Source of the DNA: Burkholderia ubonensis subsp. mesacidophila | GTDB lineage: Bacteria > Pseudomonadota > Gammaproteobacteria > Burkholderiales > Burkholderiaceae | Length of the DNA: 64,000 nt | Reading direction: 5' to 3' | Assembly: GCF_002097715.1 (NCBI RefSeq) | Contig: NZ_CP020738.1 | Location: 2,728,001 to 2,792,000, forward strand | Part shown: positions 52,862 through 61,977 of the stretch, piece by piece | Layout: every line of letters begins with the position of its first letter | Position numbering within the stretch: the first letter of the stretch is position 1 | Program-made: the position numbers and the translations under genes | Notes under the pieces: model-generated | Seen by the model: only the letters and a program-made list of their open reading frames with translations | Database searches by the model: none | Told to the model about the DNA's origin: nothing

Positions 52862-53943
52862 GACGACCTCGCGGAGGGAACGACGGCGGCATCGGCGCGC
52901 GCAAGCCCGACCGATTCGACCCAGCGCAGGATCGCGGCCACCGTTTCGAACAGTTCTTCGGGAATCGCCGCGTCGCGCTCGATGCGGTACAGCGCGCGCG
53001 CGACGGGCGGGTTGCCGACGATCGGCACGCCGAGCGCATGCGCGTGGCGGCGCAGCGCGAGCGCGCCGTCGTCGACGGCTTTCTCGATCACCCGCGGCAG
53101 CGGATGCTCGTCGGGCGCGTAGCGGATCGCGACCGCGTAGTGCGTCGGGTTGACGACGAGCACGTTCGCCTGCCCGACCTTCTGCCGGGGCGGCGGGCTC
53201 GTCGCGATCTCGTGCGCGAGCCGGCGGCGCTCGCCCTTGGTGTGCGGATCGCCGTCGTTCTCCTTGTGCTCGCGCTTCACTTCCTCCTTCGTCATCCGGT
53301 TGTCGCGGATGAACATCACGCGCGCGATCTTGTAGTCGGCCGCCGCGAGCACCGCGACGACGAGCGCGACGACGTTGAACAGCTTCATCAGCACGGTCCA
53401 CAGCACGCGCGACAGTTGCGGCGTCGGCTCGTACACGCTCGCGACGACGAGCGGAAACAGCGACGTCATCATCTTCCACACCACGCACCCGAGCACGACC
53501 GCCTTGACGATCATCTTCACGAGCTCGAGCAGCGACTTCAGCGAAAAGATCCGCTTGATGCCCGCCATCGGATTGATCGCATCGAACTTCGGCATCACGG
53601 GCTCGAGCGAGATCAGGAACCCCGCCTGCGGCGCCTGCGACACGATGCCCGCGACGATCGCGGCGGCGACGAACGGCAGCATCGTCAGCGCGGCGCTCGC
53701 CGCGAGGTCGTGCAGCGCGGACAGCGTCGCCTGCGGCGTGCGCTCGCCGTGCACGAAATCGAGCGCGGTGCGGATCACGCGCGTCAGGCCGCCCGTCAGC
53801 ATCGATTCGCACGCCGTCAGCACGCCGATCGCGGCCGACAGCGTCACCGCGTCCGCGATGTCCTTGCTCTTCGCGACCTGGCCCTTCTCGCGGACCTTCT
53901 TAAGCTTCTGATCGGTGGGCTCTTCGGTTTTCTCTTCGGCCAT
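52858..53943 (-). CDS. sctU: T3SS switch/export protein SctU
   Basis: A 361-residue FlhB/SctU protein: Lys/Glu-rich N-terminus (EEKTEEPTDQKLKKVREKGQ), four membrane helices and the autocleavage motif NPTH at about 265-268 (VLVVNPTHYAVAIRY). It controls the switch from early to late substrates. It is the first gene of the minus-strand operon, about 30 nt after the predicted transcription start set by its hrpII box. Confidence 0.96.
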   Translation of the reverse strand: MAEEKTEEPTDQKLKKVREKGQVAKSKDIADAVTLSAAIGVLTACESMLTGGLTRVIRTALDFVHGERTPQATLSALHDLAASAALTMLPFVAAAIVAGIVSQAPQAGFLISLEPVMPKFDAINPMAGIKRIFSLKSLLELVKMIVKAVVLGCVVWKMMTSLFPLVVASVYEPTPQLSRVLWTVLMKLFNVVALVVAVLAAADYKIARVMFIRDNRMTKEEVKREHKENDGDPHTKGERRRLAHEIATSPPPRQKVGQANVLVVNPTHYAVAIRYAPDEHPLPRVIEKAVDDGALALRRHAHALGVPIVGNPPVARALYRIERDAAIPEELFETVAAILRWVESVGLARADAAVVPSARSS

Positions 53944-54017
53944 CGCCGCCGTTCCTGTCGAGAGTCGGAGATGGCGCGTACGTTAGCGGCGCGCGGCGCG
54001 ACACGCGCGCGCCGACC

Positions 54018-54041
54018 CGAAGCGGCGCCGTCCGGCGCGAA
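54018..54041 (-). promoter_or_regulatory. hrpII box upstream of the sctU operon
   Basis: Plus-strand CGAA at 54018-54021 and 54038-54041 separated by 16 bases. The minus-strand TAACGT (YANNNT) at 53985-53980 lies 32 bp downstream. It drives sctU-V-hpaP-Q-R-S-hpaA. Confidence 0.9.
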
Positions 54042-54054
54042 GCGCGCGCGGCGC

Positions 54055-54078
54055 TTCGCATCCGGCGCGCGCGCTTCG
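54055..54078 (+). promoter_or_regulatory. hrpII box upstream of the hrpB1 operon
   Basis: TTCG at 54055-54058 and 54075-54078 separated by 16 bases; TACCTT (YANNNT) at 54110-54115 is 31 bp downstream. It lies back-to-back with the sctU box, only 13 bp apart. Confidence 0.9.
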
Positions 54079-54179
54079 CATCGGCGGCCGCCGGCGCACG
54101 CCGCGCTGCTACCTTGCGGCCCATACGCCTTTCCCCTCAACGTCATGCGCCGCGGACGCGGCGACACGGAGCGCACACC

Positions 54180-54785
54180 ATGGACGAATCCCGGCCGACC
54201 TACCTGCGATGCAGTCAAGCGGCGCTGAACGCACTGATCGACGCCACCAACCTCGGGCTCGGCGGCGCGCTCGACGGCCCGGCCGCCGATCCCTACGACA
54301 TCGGCCTGCTGGTCGACGCGTTGCGCGTCCTCGCGCCCCAGCTGCCCGCCGCCGACATGTTCGACGGCATGCTGCAGATGGCGCTCGGCAACTGGGACGA
54401 TGCGGCGCGCGCGTTCGCGGAGATCTCGAACGGCACGTCGAACGCGGTTTACGGCAAGGCGCTGCTCGCGCTCGCGCTTCAGGTGAAGCGCGATCCCGAA
54501 TGGCGACTCGCCGCCGACGAGGTGCTCGCAGCGGGCGGCCCCGCGCAGGCGATCGCGCTCGTGCGCGCGCTCGAGCGGCAGCACGACGTGCTGCTCGCGA
54601 AGGAGCACGCGCAGCGCACGGGCGTCTGGGAGCTGCCGGCGTCGGTCGCGGCGGCGGGCGGCGAGGCGGCCGATGGGGCCGATGCAGCCGCTGGGGCCGA
54701 CGGGGCGAACGCTTCGCCCGCGAATCCGGCGGGCGGCTTCGATCCGCAGGCCGCCTTCGCGCATCAGCAATACCTGCGTCTCTGA
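54180..54785 (+). CDS. hrpB1: HrpB1-family T3SS protein
   Basis: The 201-residue protein from the ATG at 54180 has the HrpB1/HrpK core (LRCSQAALNALIDATNLGLG, LVDALRVLAPQLPAADMFDG, RDPEWRLAADEVLAAGG) and an Ala/Gly/Asp-rich C-terminal tail. It is the first gene of the plus-strand operon, as in Ralstonia and Xanthomonas hrpB operons. It is paralogous to the gene at 41007. The role is accessory and likely secreted or periplasmic; its precise function is unsettled in the family. Confidence 0.88.
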   Translation: MDESRPTYLRCSQAALNALIDATNLGLGGALDGPAADPYDIGLLVDALRVLAPQLPAADMFDGMLQMALGNWDDAARAFAEISNGTSNAVYGKALLALALQVKRDPEWRLAADEVLAAGGPAQAIALVRALERQHDVLLAKEHAQRTGVWELPASVAAAGGEAADGADAAAGADGANASPANPAGGFDPQAAFAHQQYLRL

Positions 54786-54798
54786 CAAGGAGCCCGGC

Positions 54799-55215
54799 AT
54801 GACCACCCCGCTCTCCCCGACCGCGCTGACCCGCGCGCTCGACGTCGCGTTTTCCGACGCGGCCGCCGCGCCGGCGAACGCGCCCGCCACGGCGCTGCCC
54901 GACGTGCCGGCGGAAGTCGCCGGCCGCTTCCAGGCGCTGATGTCGAACGCGGTGCCGACGCCGCCCGTCGCGCACGCGCAGGACGCCAGCGCGATTTCGA
55001 AGCTCGTCGAAACCTCGGATGCCGAACTCAAGAAAGTGCTCGACAACGTCGAATACCTGAACCTGCACGCGAACGAACTGACGATGAACCAGATGTTCGC
55101 CGCGTCGCTGCAGGCGTCGACCGAGGCGACCGCGATGCAGATCGACCTGCAGGCGAAGATGGGCGTCGTCACGTCGACGAAGGACGCGATCGGCTCGCTG
55201 ATGAAGAACCAATAA
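54799..55215 (+). CDS. sctI: T3SS inner rod protein SctI (HrpB2)
   Basis: A 138-residue protein with AAGGAG upstream. The C-terminal half carries the rod/HrpB2 signature AELKKVLDNVEYLNLHANEL then TMNQMFAASLQASTEATAMQ and IDLQAKMGVVTSTKDAIGSL. HrpB2 is an early secreted inner-rod-type component essential for pilus assembly. It sits 13 bp after hrpB1 and 2 bp before sctJ. Confidence 0.88.
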   Translation: MTTPLSPTALTRALDVAFSDAAAAPANAPATALPDVPAEVAGRFQALMSNAVPTPPVAHAQDASAISKLVETSDAELKKVLDNVEYLNLHANELTMNQMFAASLQASTEATAMQIDLQAKMGVVTSTKDAIGSLMKNQ

Positions 55216-55217
55216 TC

Positions 55218-56072
55218 ATGAACCGACTCCGTCTCCCGATCTCCGCCGCCGCCGGCCGCCGCGCGGCCCGGCTCGCCGCGCTGCTCGCGTGCGCGGCGCT
55301 CGTCGCCGGCTGCCAGCAGGAGCTGTACGGCGGCCTCGCCGAGCGCGACTGCAACGAGATGATGGCCGCGCTGCTGCAGAACGGCGTCGACGCGCAGAAG
55401 AAGACGCCCGACGGCGGCAAGACGTGGACGCTCGCCGTCGACGACAAGCAGATCGTCAAGGCGATGGAAGTGCTGCGCGCGCGCGGGCTGCCCGCGACGC
55501 GCTACGACGATCTCGGCGCGCTGTTCAAGAAGGACGGCCTCGTGTCGACGCCGACCGAGGAGCGCGTGCGGTTCATCTACGGCGTGTCGCAGGAGCTGTC
55601 GGACACGCTGTCGAAGATCGACGGCGTCGTGGTCGCTCGCGTGCACATCGTGCTGCCGAACAACGATCCGCTCGCGCAGGTCGCGAAGCCGTCGTCGGCG
55701 TCGGTGTTCATCAAGTACCGGCCGAACGCGAACCTTGCGACGCTCACGCCGCAGATCAAGAACCTCGTCGTCCATAGCGTCGAAGGGCTGACCTACGACG
55801 AAGTGAGCGTCACGTCGGTCGCCGCCGATCCGGTCGATCTCGTGTCGGCCGCGCAGCCGGGCGCGCAGAAGTCCGGCGGCGCGACGCTCGTCGGCGTGCT
55901 GATCGCCCTCTTCGTGTGCGTCGCGCTCGCGGCCGCGGGCGGCGCGCTGTGGTGGCGCGCGCGCAAGCAAGGCGGCGCAGGTGCGGGCGGCCTCGCCGCA
56001 CGGCTGCGCGGCGGCAATGGCGGCGGCGGCGCGAATGCCGCGGCCGCGCCTCAGCAGGCCGGCGCGCGATGA
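55218..56072 (+). CDS. sctJ: T3SS inner-membrane ring lipoprotein SctJ
   Basis: The 284-residue lipoprotein has lipobox LVAGC (Cys32) and the YscJ/FliF ring domains QQELYGGLAERDCNEMMAAL, GLPATRYDDLGALFKKDGLV, TPTEERVRFIYGVSQELSDT and VARVHIVLPNNDP. A C-terminal membrane helix lies at about 222-246, with a basic Gly-rich tail. It builds the MS-ring-like base with SctD. It overlaps sctK by ATGA. Confidence 0.95.
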   Translation: MNRLRLPISAAAGRRAARLAALLACAALVAGCQQELYGGLAERDCNEMMAALLQNGVDAQKKTPDGGKTWTLAVDDKQIVKAMEVLRARGLPATRYDDLGALFKKDGLVSTPTEERVRFIYGVSQELSDTLSKIDGVVVARVHIVLPNNDPLAQVAKPSSASVFIKYRPNANLATLTPQIKNLVVHSVEGLTYDEVSVTSVAADPVDLVSAAQPGAQKSGGATLVGVLIALFVCVALAAAGGALWWRARKQGGAGAGGLAARLRGGNGGGGANAAAAPQQAGAR

Positions 56073-56761
56073 GCGGCGGCGCGCCGGTCGCGAGCGTCGC
56101 CAGCGTCCCGACCCGGGCCGCGTGGCTCGCCGGCTACGACGCGAACGCGCGATGCACGGCCGACTGGGTTCACGCGAGCTGGCACGGCGCGCTCGCGCCG
56201 CTCGTCGCGACGATGCATGAACGTGCGCCGGCGCTGCGCGCCGCGTGCTCGCTGCGGCTGCTGCGCATGCTTGGCGTGCCGTCGCCGTCGCTCGACGGCT
56301 TCGATGCGCCGGCGGACCGGCTTGCCGCGCTGCCCGTCGCCGACGCGCTGCGGCTCATGCGCGTGCGCGCGCTGCTGTTCCGGCGCACCGAGCTGCGTCA
56401 CTGGATCGACCGCGCGAGCCGCGAGCGGCTCGCGGGCTGGGTCGGCGCCGACGGCTGCCGCGCGCTCGCCGCGCTCTGCGCGCTGCCCGACGCGTCGCGG
56501 GCGCGCGATCTCGATCGCCGCGAGCCGATCGCGCCGCTCGCGCAACGGTCCGGCGACGACCTCGCATGGGAAGGCTGGTGCCTGTTCGAGCGCGAGCGGA
56601 CCTGGTCGCCGGCGGGGCCGATGCGCATCGTGCGCCTCGCGCTGCCGCGCGACGCCGCGCGCGCGCCATGGATCGAACGCGCGGCGGCGGACGCGGACGG
56701 CGCGACGCTGCTCGCGCGCCTGCCGTCGCTGTTTCCGGAGTGGTCATGGCTTTTTGGCTGA
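56069..56761 (+). CDS. sctK: T3SS sorting platform protein SctK (HrpB4)
   Basis: A 230-residue Arg/Ala/Trp-rich soluble protein, starting at an ATGA overlap with sctJ and overlapping sctL by 16 bp. The position between sctJ and sctL is that of hrpB4. Conserved aromatic stretches ([50 protein letters not shown]) are seen. SctK-family proteins diverge strongly, so assignment depends on synteny and size. Confidence 0.8.
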   Translation: MSGGAPVASVASVPTRAAWLAGYDANARCTADWVHASWHGALAPLVATMHERAPALRAACSLRLLRMLGVPSPSLDGFDAPADRLAALPVADALRLMRVRALLFRRTELRHWIDRASRERLAGWVGADGCRALAALCALPDASRARDLDRREPIAPLAQRSGDDLAWEGWCLFERERTWSPAGPMRIVRLALPRDAARAPWIERAAADADGATLLARLPSLFPEWSWLFG

Positions 56762-57462
56762 AGAACCGGCAGATTCCGCTCGCCGACGATCTCTGCATCG
56801 ACGCGCCGCACGGCGTGCTGCGCCGCGACGCGTTCGAGACGGTCGAGGCGCTCGACGCCGCGCTCGACGCGCTTGCGACGGAACGTGACGCCGTGCTGCG
56901 CGCGGCCCGCGACGACGCCGAACGGATCGCCGCCGACGCGCGCACGCAGGCCGACGCGCTCGTCGACGCCGCGCGGCGCGAGCACGACAGCGCATACGCG
57001 CGCGGCTACGACGCCGGCCGCGCGCAAGCGATCGCCGACTGGCACGCGCAGGCGGCCGATTCGTTCGAGCAGGAGCGGCGCGTACGCGACCGGATGCGTG
57101 AACGGCTCGCGGAGCTCGTCGCCGCGGCCGTCCAGCAGATGGTGCGCGCGGAAGACGCGCGCGGGCTGTTCGCGCGCGCGGCGGAGACGGTCGAGCGCGT
57201 CGTCGCGGGCGCGAGCTACCTGACGGTGCGCGTGTGCGACGCCGACTACGACGCCGCGCGCGAGCAGTTCGGGCTGCTCGCCGACGCGTGGCGCCGGCAG
57301 GGGCGCAACGTGCCCGTCGATGTCGTCGTCGAGCCGCGCGTCGCGCGCGGCACCTGCGTGTGCGAATCCGATTTCGGCACCGTCGACGCGAGCCTCGACA
57401 CCCAACTGAACGCCATCCGCGCGGCGCTCGCCCGCGCGCTCGACGACGCGAGCCGCTCATGA
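56746..57462 (+). CDS. sctL: T3SS ATPase regulator SctL (HrpB5)
   Basis: The 238-residue FliH/SctL-type stalk protein starts [21 protein letters not shown] long charged helix (about 45-105; [20 protein letters not shown]) and the C-terminal ATPase-binding domain ([23 protein letters not shown]-like [20 protein letters not shown]) follow. It negatively regulates and tethers the SctN ATPase. It overlaps sctK and sctN. Confidence 0.9.
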   Translation: MAFWLKNRQIPLADDLCIDAPHGVLRRDAFETVEALDAALDALATERDAVLRAARDDAERIAADARTQADALVDAARREHDSAYARGYDAGRAQAIADWHAQAADSFEQERRVRDRMRERLAELVAAAVQQMVRAEDARGLFARAAETVERVVAGASYLTVRVCDADYDAAREQFGLLADAWRRQGRNVPVDVVVEPRVARGTCVCESDFGTVDASLDTQLNAIRAALARALDDASRS

Positions 57463-58787
57463 ACGCACTGACCGACCTGTCCCGCGTCGCCGACGCGATG
57501 GCCGCGCGCATCGCGCTCGAGCCCGCCGTCGGCATGACCGGCAAGGTGCTCGAAGTGATCGGCACGCTCGTGCGCGTCGTCGGCCTCGAGGCGACGCTCG
57601 GCGAGCTGTGCGAGCTGCGCAGCGCGTCGGGCGCGCTGATCCAGCATGCGGAAGTCGTCGGCTTCACGCGCAACGTCGCGCTGCTGTCGCCGTTCGGCAC
57701 GCTCGGCGAGGTCAATCGCAGCACGCGCGTGATCGGCCTGCGGCGGCCGCTGTCGGTGAAGGTCGGCAACGGCATCCTCGGGCGCGTGATCGACAGCTTC
57801 GGCGAGCCGATCGACGGGCGCGGCCCGCTCGACTACGACGCGCTGCGCCCGGTGCTCGCACCGCCGCCGAACCCGATGTCGCGGCGGATGGTCGACGCGT
57901 CGCTCGCGACCGGCGTGCGCATCGTCGACGGCCTGATCACGCTCGGCGAAGGCCAGCGGATGGGGATCTTCGCGCCCGCCGGCGTCGGCAAGAGCACGTT
58001 GCTCGGGATGTTCGCGCGCGGCGCGTCGTGCGACATCAACGTGATCGCGCTGATCGGCGAGCGCGGCCGCGAAGTGCGCGAGTTCGTCGAGCTGATCATG
58101 GGCGAGGACGGCATGGCGCGCTCGGTCGTCGTGTGCGCGACGTCCGACCGCTCGTCGATCGAGCGCGCGAAGGCCGCTTACGCGGCCACCGCGATCGCCG
58201 AATATTTCCGCGACCAGGGCAAGCGCGTGCTGCTGATGATGGATTCGCTGACGCGCTTTGCACGCGCCGGCCGCGAGATTGGCCTCGCGGCCGGCGAGCC
58301 GCCCGCGCGGCGCGGCTTCCCGCCGTCCGTGTTCGCCGAGCTGCCGCGCCTGCTCGAGCGCACCGGGATGGGCGAGCAAGGCTCGATCACCGCGCTCTAC
58401 ACGGTGCTCGCCGAAGACGATTCCGGCAGCGACCCGATCGCCGAGGAAGTGCGCGGCATTCTCGACGGCCACATCATCCTGTCGCGCGAAATCGCCGCGC
58501 GCAACCAGTATCCGGCGATCGACGTGCTCGGCAGCCTGTCGCGGATCATGCCGCAGGTCGCGACGCGCGAGCACGTCGGCGCCGCCGGCCGGCTGCGCCA
58601 GCTGCTCGCGAAGCACCGCGAGATCGAGACGCTGCTGCAGCTCGGCGAATACCAGGCGGGCAGCGACCCGGCGGCCGACGAAGCGGTCGCGAAGATCGAC
58701 CGGATTCGCGAGTTCCTCAACCAGCGCACCGACGAGTACTCGCCGCCGGACGCGACGCTCGCCGCGCTGCACGCGCTCGTGCAATGA
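57459..58787 (+). CDS. sctN: T3SS ATPase SctN
   Basis: A 442-residue ATPase of the F1/FliI family with Walker [10 protein letters not shown] (about 172-180), [17 protein letters not shown], the Walker B region [20 protein letters not shown] and the catalytic [20 protein letters not shown]. It unfolds and delivers substrates to the export gate. It overlaps sctL (ATGA) and sctO (ATGA). Confidence 0.97.
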   Translation: MNALTDLSRVADAMAARIALEPAVGMTGKVLEVIGTLVRVVGLEATLGELCELRSASGALIQHAEVVGFTRNVALLSPFGTLGEVNRSTRVIGLRRPLSVKVGNGILGRVIDSFGEPIDGRGPLDYDALRPVLAPPPNPMSRRMVDASLATGVRIVDGLITLGEGQRMGIFAPAGVGKSTLLGMFARGASCDINVIALIGERGREVREFVELIMGEDGMARSVVVCATSDRSSIERAKAAYAATAIAEYFRDQGKRVLLMMDSLTRFARAGREIGLAAGEPPARRGFPPSVFAELPRLLERTGMGEQGSITALYTVLAEDDSGSDPIAEEVRGILDGHIILSREIAARNQYPAIDVLGSLSRIMPQVATREHVGAAGRLRQLLAKHREIETLLQLGEYQAGSDPAADEAVAKIDRIREFLNQRTDEYSPPDATLAALHALVQ

Positions 58788-59302
58788 AGAGCCGGACCCA
58801 GCGCGCCTTCGAGATGCTGCTCACGCGGCGCGAGCAGCGCGGCGCGAAGCTGCGCGCGGAGCAAGGCGCACTGCGCGCCGAACGCGACGCGGCCGCGCAC
58901 GAGCTCGCGCAGGGCGAAGCGCACGCGCACGCGAAGCTCGACGCGGCGAACCGCTATGCGGCGCGCGTCGACGCGATGGCGGCCGGCCACGCGCCGTTCG
59001 CGATCGGCGATTACGCGGCGTGCCGCCGCTATCGCGACGCGCTGCTCGACGAGCACGCGCTCGCGAGCGCGCAGTGTGCGCGGCTGCGTGCGGCGCTGCA
59101 GGCGAAGGTCGACCAGCTCGCCGCGACCGCGCGCCGGATCGCGCGCAACGACGCGCAAATCGACGTCGTGCGCGAGCGGATCCGCCGGCTCGCGCGCGCG
59201 GCCGAGGCGGCCGCCGAAGACGTGCAGGACGAGGAAATCGAGGAAGGCGTGCTCGCACGCCGGCTCGCGGCCGCGCGGGCTTCCAACGAGACCACCGCAT
59301 GA
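58784..59302 (+). CDS. sctO: T3SS stalk protein SctO (HrpB7)
   Basis: The 172-residue protein is an almost continuous charged coiled coil ([20 protein letters not shown] through [20 protein letters not shown]), the architecture of SctO/FliJ stalk proteins that insert in the ATPase. It overlaps sctN and sctT by ATGA. Position equals hrpB7 of Ralstonia. Confidence 0.87.
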   Translation: MKSRTQRAFEMLLTRREQRGAKLRAEQGALRAERDAAAHELAQGEAHAHAKLDAANRYAARVDAMAAGHAPFAIGDYAACRRYRDALLDEHALASAQCARLRAALQAKVDQLAATARRIARNDAQIDVVRERIRRLARAAEAAAEDVQDEEIEEGVLARRLAAARASNETTA

Positions 59303-60105
59303 CGACCTACGACATCTTTCCGCTGCAGCACCTGGGCGACGAATTGATCGGCTTCATCGTGCTGCTCGCGCTGTCGAGCGAGCGGCTGCTCGTGATCATG
59401 ACGATCCTGCCCGCCACCTCCGACAACCTGCTGAAAGGCCCGCTGCGCAGCGGCTCGGCCGCGGTCTGGTGCCTGTTCGTCGCGTGCGGACAGCAGGCGC
59501 TGATTCCGCAGCTCCACGGCGCGTTCCTCCTGATCGCGTGCGCGAAGGAGGCCGTGATCGGGCTCGTGCTCGGCATCGCGGCGTCGACCGTGTTCTGGGC
59601 CGCCGAGGCGATCGGCACGTACGTCGACGACCTCGCCGGCTTCAACAACGTGCAGATGCAGAATCCGAGCTCCGGCTCGCAGACGTCGCTGATGGCGACG
59701 CTGTTCGGGCAACTGACGATCGCGTCGTTCTGGATGCTCGGCGGCATGACGTTCCTGCTCGGCGCGCTGTACGAATCGTATGCGTGGTGGCCGCTCGGGT
59801 CGTTCGATCCGGTTCCCGCGCCGCTCCTCGAGATGTTCGCGCAGGCGCGGATCGACATGCTGATGAACATGGTCGCGCGGATCGCGACGCCGATGATGGC
59901 GATGCTGCTGCTCGTCGACCTGGGCCTCGCGTTCATCTCGCGATCGGCGCAGAAGCTCGATCTGATGTCGGTCAGCCAGCCGATCAAGGGCGCGGTCGCG
60001 GTGCTAATCGTCGCGGTGCTGGCGGGGAGTTTCGTGAGCGAGATGCGCGGGCAGATTTCGCTGGCGGGGCTCGCGCAGCAGGTGAAACAGCTCGCCGGTC
60101 ATTAG
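59299..60105 (+). CDS. sctT: T3SS export apparatus protein SctT
   Basis: A 268-residue FliR/SctT family membrane protein with about 6 helices. Motifs include LIACAKEAVIGLVLGIAAST, AAEAIGTYVDDLAGFNNVQM, NPSSGSQTSLMATLFGQ and ARIATPMMAMLLLVDLGLAF. It forms the export gate with SctR and SctS. It is the last conserved machine gene of the operon; in Ralstonia the next gene is hrcC, which here is 35 kb away. Confidence 0.95.
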   Translation: MTTYDIFPLQHLGDELIGFIVLLALSSERLLVIMTILPATSDNLLKGPLRSGSAAVWCLFVACGQQALIPQLHGAFLLIACAKEAVIGLVLGIAASTVFWAAEAIGTYVDDLAGFNNVQMQNPSSGSQTSLMATLFGQLTIASFWMLGGMTFLLGALYESYAWWPLGSFDPVPAPLLEMFAQARIDMLMNMVARIATPMMAMLLLVDLGLAFISRSAQKLDLMSVSQPIKGAVAVLIVAVLAGSFVSEMRGQISLAGLAQQVKQLAGH

Positions 60106-60181
60106 CGGGAAATCAGCGGGAAGCGCGCATCGCTGCTCATGTCGTTTTTCCGGCACCGATCCATTCAGGAGGCACGTCGTC

Positions 60182-61831
60182 ATGTTGAAGTCGGTTCAGC
60201 AGTCAACGCAATCGTCCACCGTCGCCGATTCGAACCGGAGCGCGTCGGACCCATCGTCGAGCCGGTCGGGCCAGCGGCCGAGGCGCTCGCTCGGCGCGTT
60301 CTCGCACGGGCAGTTGCGCAGCGCGCGCGAAACGGCCAATCAAGCCCGCAACGACGAACCGCCGCGGTTGCCGCCGCTATCGCTCGGCGAGCCGCTTTCG
60401 CTCGGCGGCATCGTCGGCGAGCCTCTGCCTCCTCCACCGTCACCGCCACCTACGCCTACGCCGCCGACCGCGACCCGGCAGACCGCCCCGCCGCCGCCCG
60501 CCACGGACGCATTCCACGTGCCGCGCCCCGAGCGCCAGCCCGGCCAGGCCTACGACCGCAGCAAGCCGGGCTTCACGCTCGCCGAGACGAACGGCATCCG
60601 CCCGCTCGCGCCGCTGTTCAGCGCCACCGCCGCCAATCAGCACGGCGCAGTCGCGACCGGCCTCGCGATCGGCGGGCTCGGGGCCGGCCTCGCGCACGAG
60701 ACGGTCGGCGCCGGCATGAACGGCCATGCGCTGTTCGCATCGTGGCGCAAGCGCCAGCGCTACGACCGGCAGTTGACGGCGATGCGCGATCGCGACGTCG
60801 CGGCGTTCAGCGGCGCCGCCGTCGGCAGCGATGCGCGTCGGCTCGACCGGCTGATGCTCACGCGCGATCGCAAGGGCAAGCTCGACTACGACCTCGACAA
60901 GGTGATGAAGCTCGCGTCGAACGACGATCCGCTACTCGCGGCGCAAAGCGCGCATGCGAAGGACGTGCTGCTGACGCTGTACATCCGCCACGAAGTCGCC
61001 GGCAAGCGGATGAGCCGCGCCGCCTACGAGGTCGGACGCAACGCGCTCGGCATTGCGTCGGGCGCGGCGCTGATCGCCGGCACGCACGGGCTCGCGGCCG
61101 CGCCGGCGAGCGCGGCCGCCCTCGGAGCTAAGCAGGCGGGCTTCGCGCTCGCGCTGGTGAACGCCCTCGACATCGGCAAGGGCGTGCGTGGCCTGAAGCA
61201 GCGGATGCGCAACGACAAGGCGCGCGAGATCGACCGCGACGCGCTGCGTAGCCGCATGACGCTCGATACGCGCGACATCGACGACGAGACGCCCGACGAA
61301 GCGATCAAGGGCATCCACGCGGTGCAGAAGGACAACGGCCGGATCGAAGCCGACCGCAAGCGGTTCGGCAAGGTCTTCCCGGGTCGCTGGATCAACGAGA
61401 AGAAATCGACGACCAACAAGAACGAGATGGCCGACCTGACGGCCAAGCATGCGATGACGATCGTCGATCGCAGCATCGATCGCTTCGCCGGCGCAGGCGA
61501 TACGAAGCTGCATGCGTTCTACGAGGGCATTCATGCGAAGAACGCATCGACGTCGCAGAAGAAGCGCGCGCTGCGCGATGCGATCGACGGCGACGCCGAT
61601 CTCGTCGACGCGTTCCACCTGATGCGCGATCTCGGCATGCGCGACGGCGAGGCGCGCGTCGCGATCGAAAGCCTGATCGCGCGGCGCATCGAGATCGGTC
61701 TCGCGAACGATGCGACGACGTCGCGCGCCCGCGCGACGGATTCAGGCCGGAAGTACGCTGAGCAGGCGTCATCGGGCGAGCGCGCGCCCGACGACGTCAC
61801 GGCGATGCGCACGGTGCTGCAGCGGCGATGA
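60182..61831 (+). CDS. Candidate T3SS translocon or effector protein
   Basis: The 549-residue protein (AGGAGG 10 nt upstream) lies 76 bp after sctT and probably ends the operon. Its N-terminus is Ser/Thr/Gln-rich and Arg-containing (VQQSTQSSTVADSNRSASDP). A polyproline segment follows (about 82-106), then two hydrophobic Gly/Ala-rich stretches (about 155-178 and 287-330) compatible with membrane insertion, and a charged helical C-terminal half. I recognise no known effector domain. Position and hydrophobic stretches suggest a translocon (HrpF/PopF-type functional analogue), but sequence homology was not seen. Confidence 0.65.
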   Translation: MLKSVQQSTQSSTVADSNRSASDPSSSRSGQRPRRSLGAFSHGQLRSARETANQARNDEPPRLPPLSLGEPLSLGGIVGEPLPPPPSPPPTPTPPTATRQTAPPPPATDAFHVPRPERQPGQAYDRSKPGFTLAETNGIRPLAPLFSATAANQHGAVATGLAIGGLGAGLAHETVGAGMNGHALFASWRKRQRYDRQLTAMRDRDVAAFSGAAVGSDARRLDRLMLTRDRKGKLDYDLDKVMKLASNDDPLLAAQSAHAKDVLLTLYIRHEVAGKRMSRAAYEVGRNALGIASGAALIAGTHGLAAAPASAAALGAKQAGFALALVNALDIGKGVRGLKQRMRNDKAREIDRDALRSRMTLDTRDIDDETPDEAIKGIHAVQKDNGRIEADRKRFGKVFPGRWINEKKSTTNKNEMADLTAKHAMTIVDRSIDRFAGAGDTKLHAFYEGIHAKNASTSQKKRALRDAIDGDADLVDAFHLMRDLGMRDGEARVAIESLIARRIEIGLANDATTSRARATDSGRKYAEQASSGERAPDDVTAMRTVLQRR

Positions 61832-61855
61832 GCGAACGACGCGCGCGTCCGGCAT

Positions 61856-61879
61856 TTCGCGTTCGCGCCGAGCGCTTCG
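61856..61879 (+). promoter_or_regulatory. hrpII box upstream of the 62 kb secreted-protein gene
   Basis: TTCG at 61856-61859 and 61876-61879, 16 bases apart; CATCAT (YANNNT) at 61911-61916 is exactly 31 bp downstream, with the ATG about 62 bp further on. Confidence 0.88.
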
Positions 61880-61977
61880 CGCACCCGGCCATCGTCCCCG
61901 CTGCGACGCGCATCATCCCTGTGTCGCGCGCCACCGTGCCCGACGCACTTTCCTCCTCCTGATCGAAGGTACCGACC

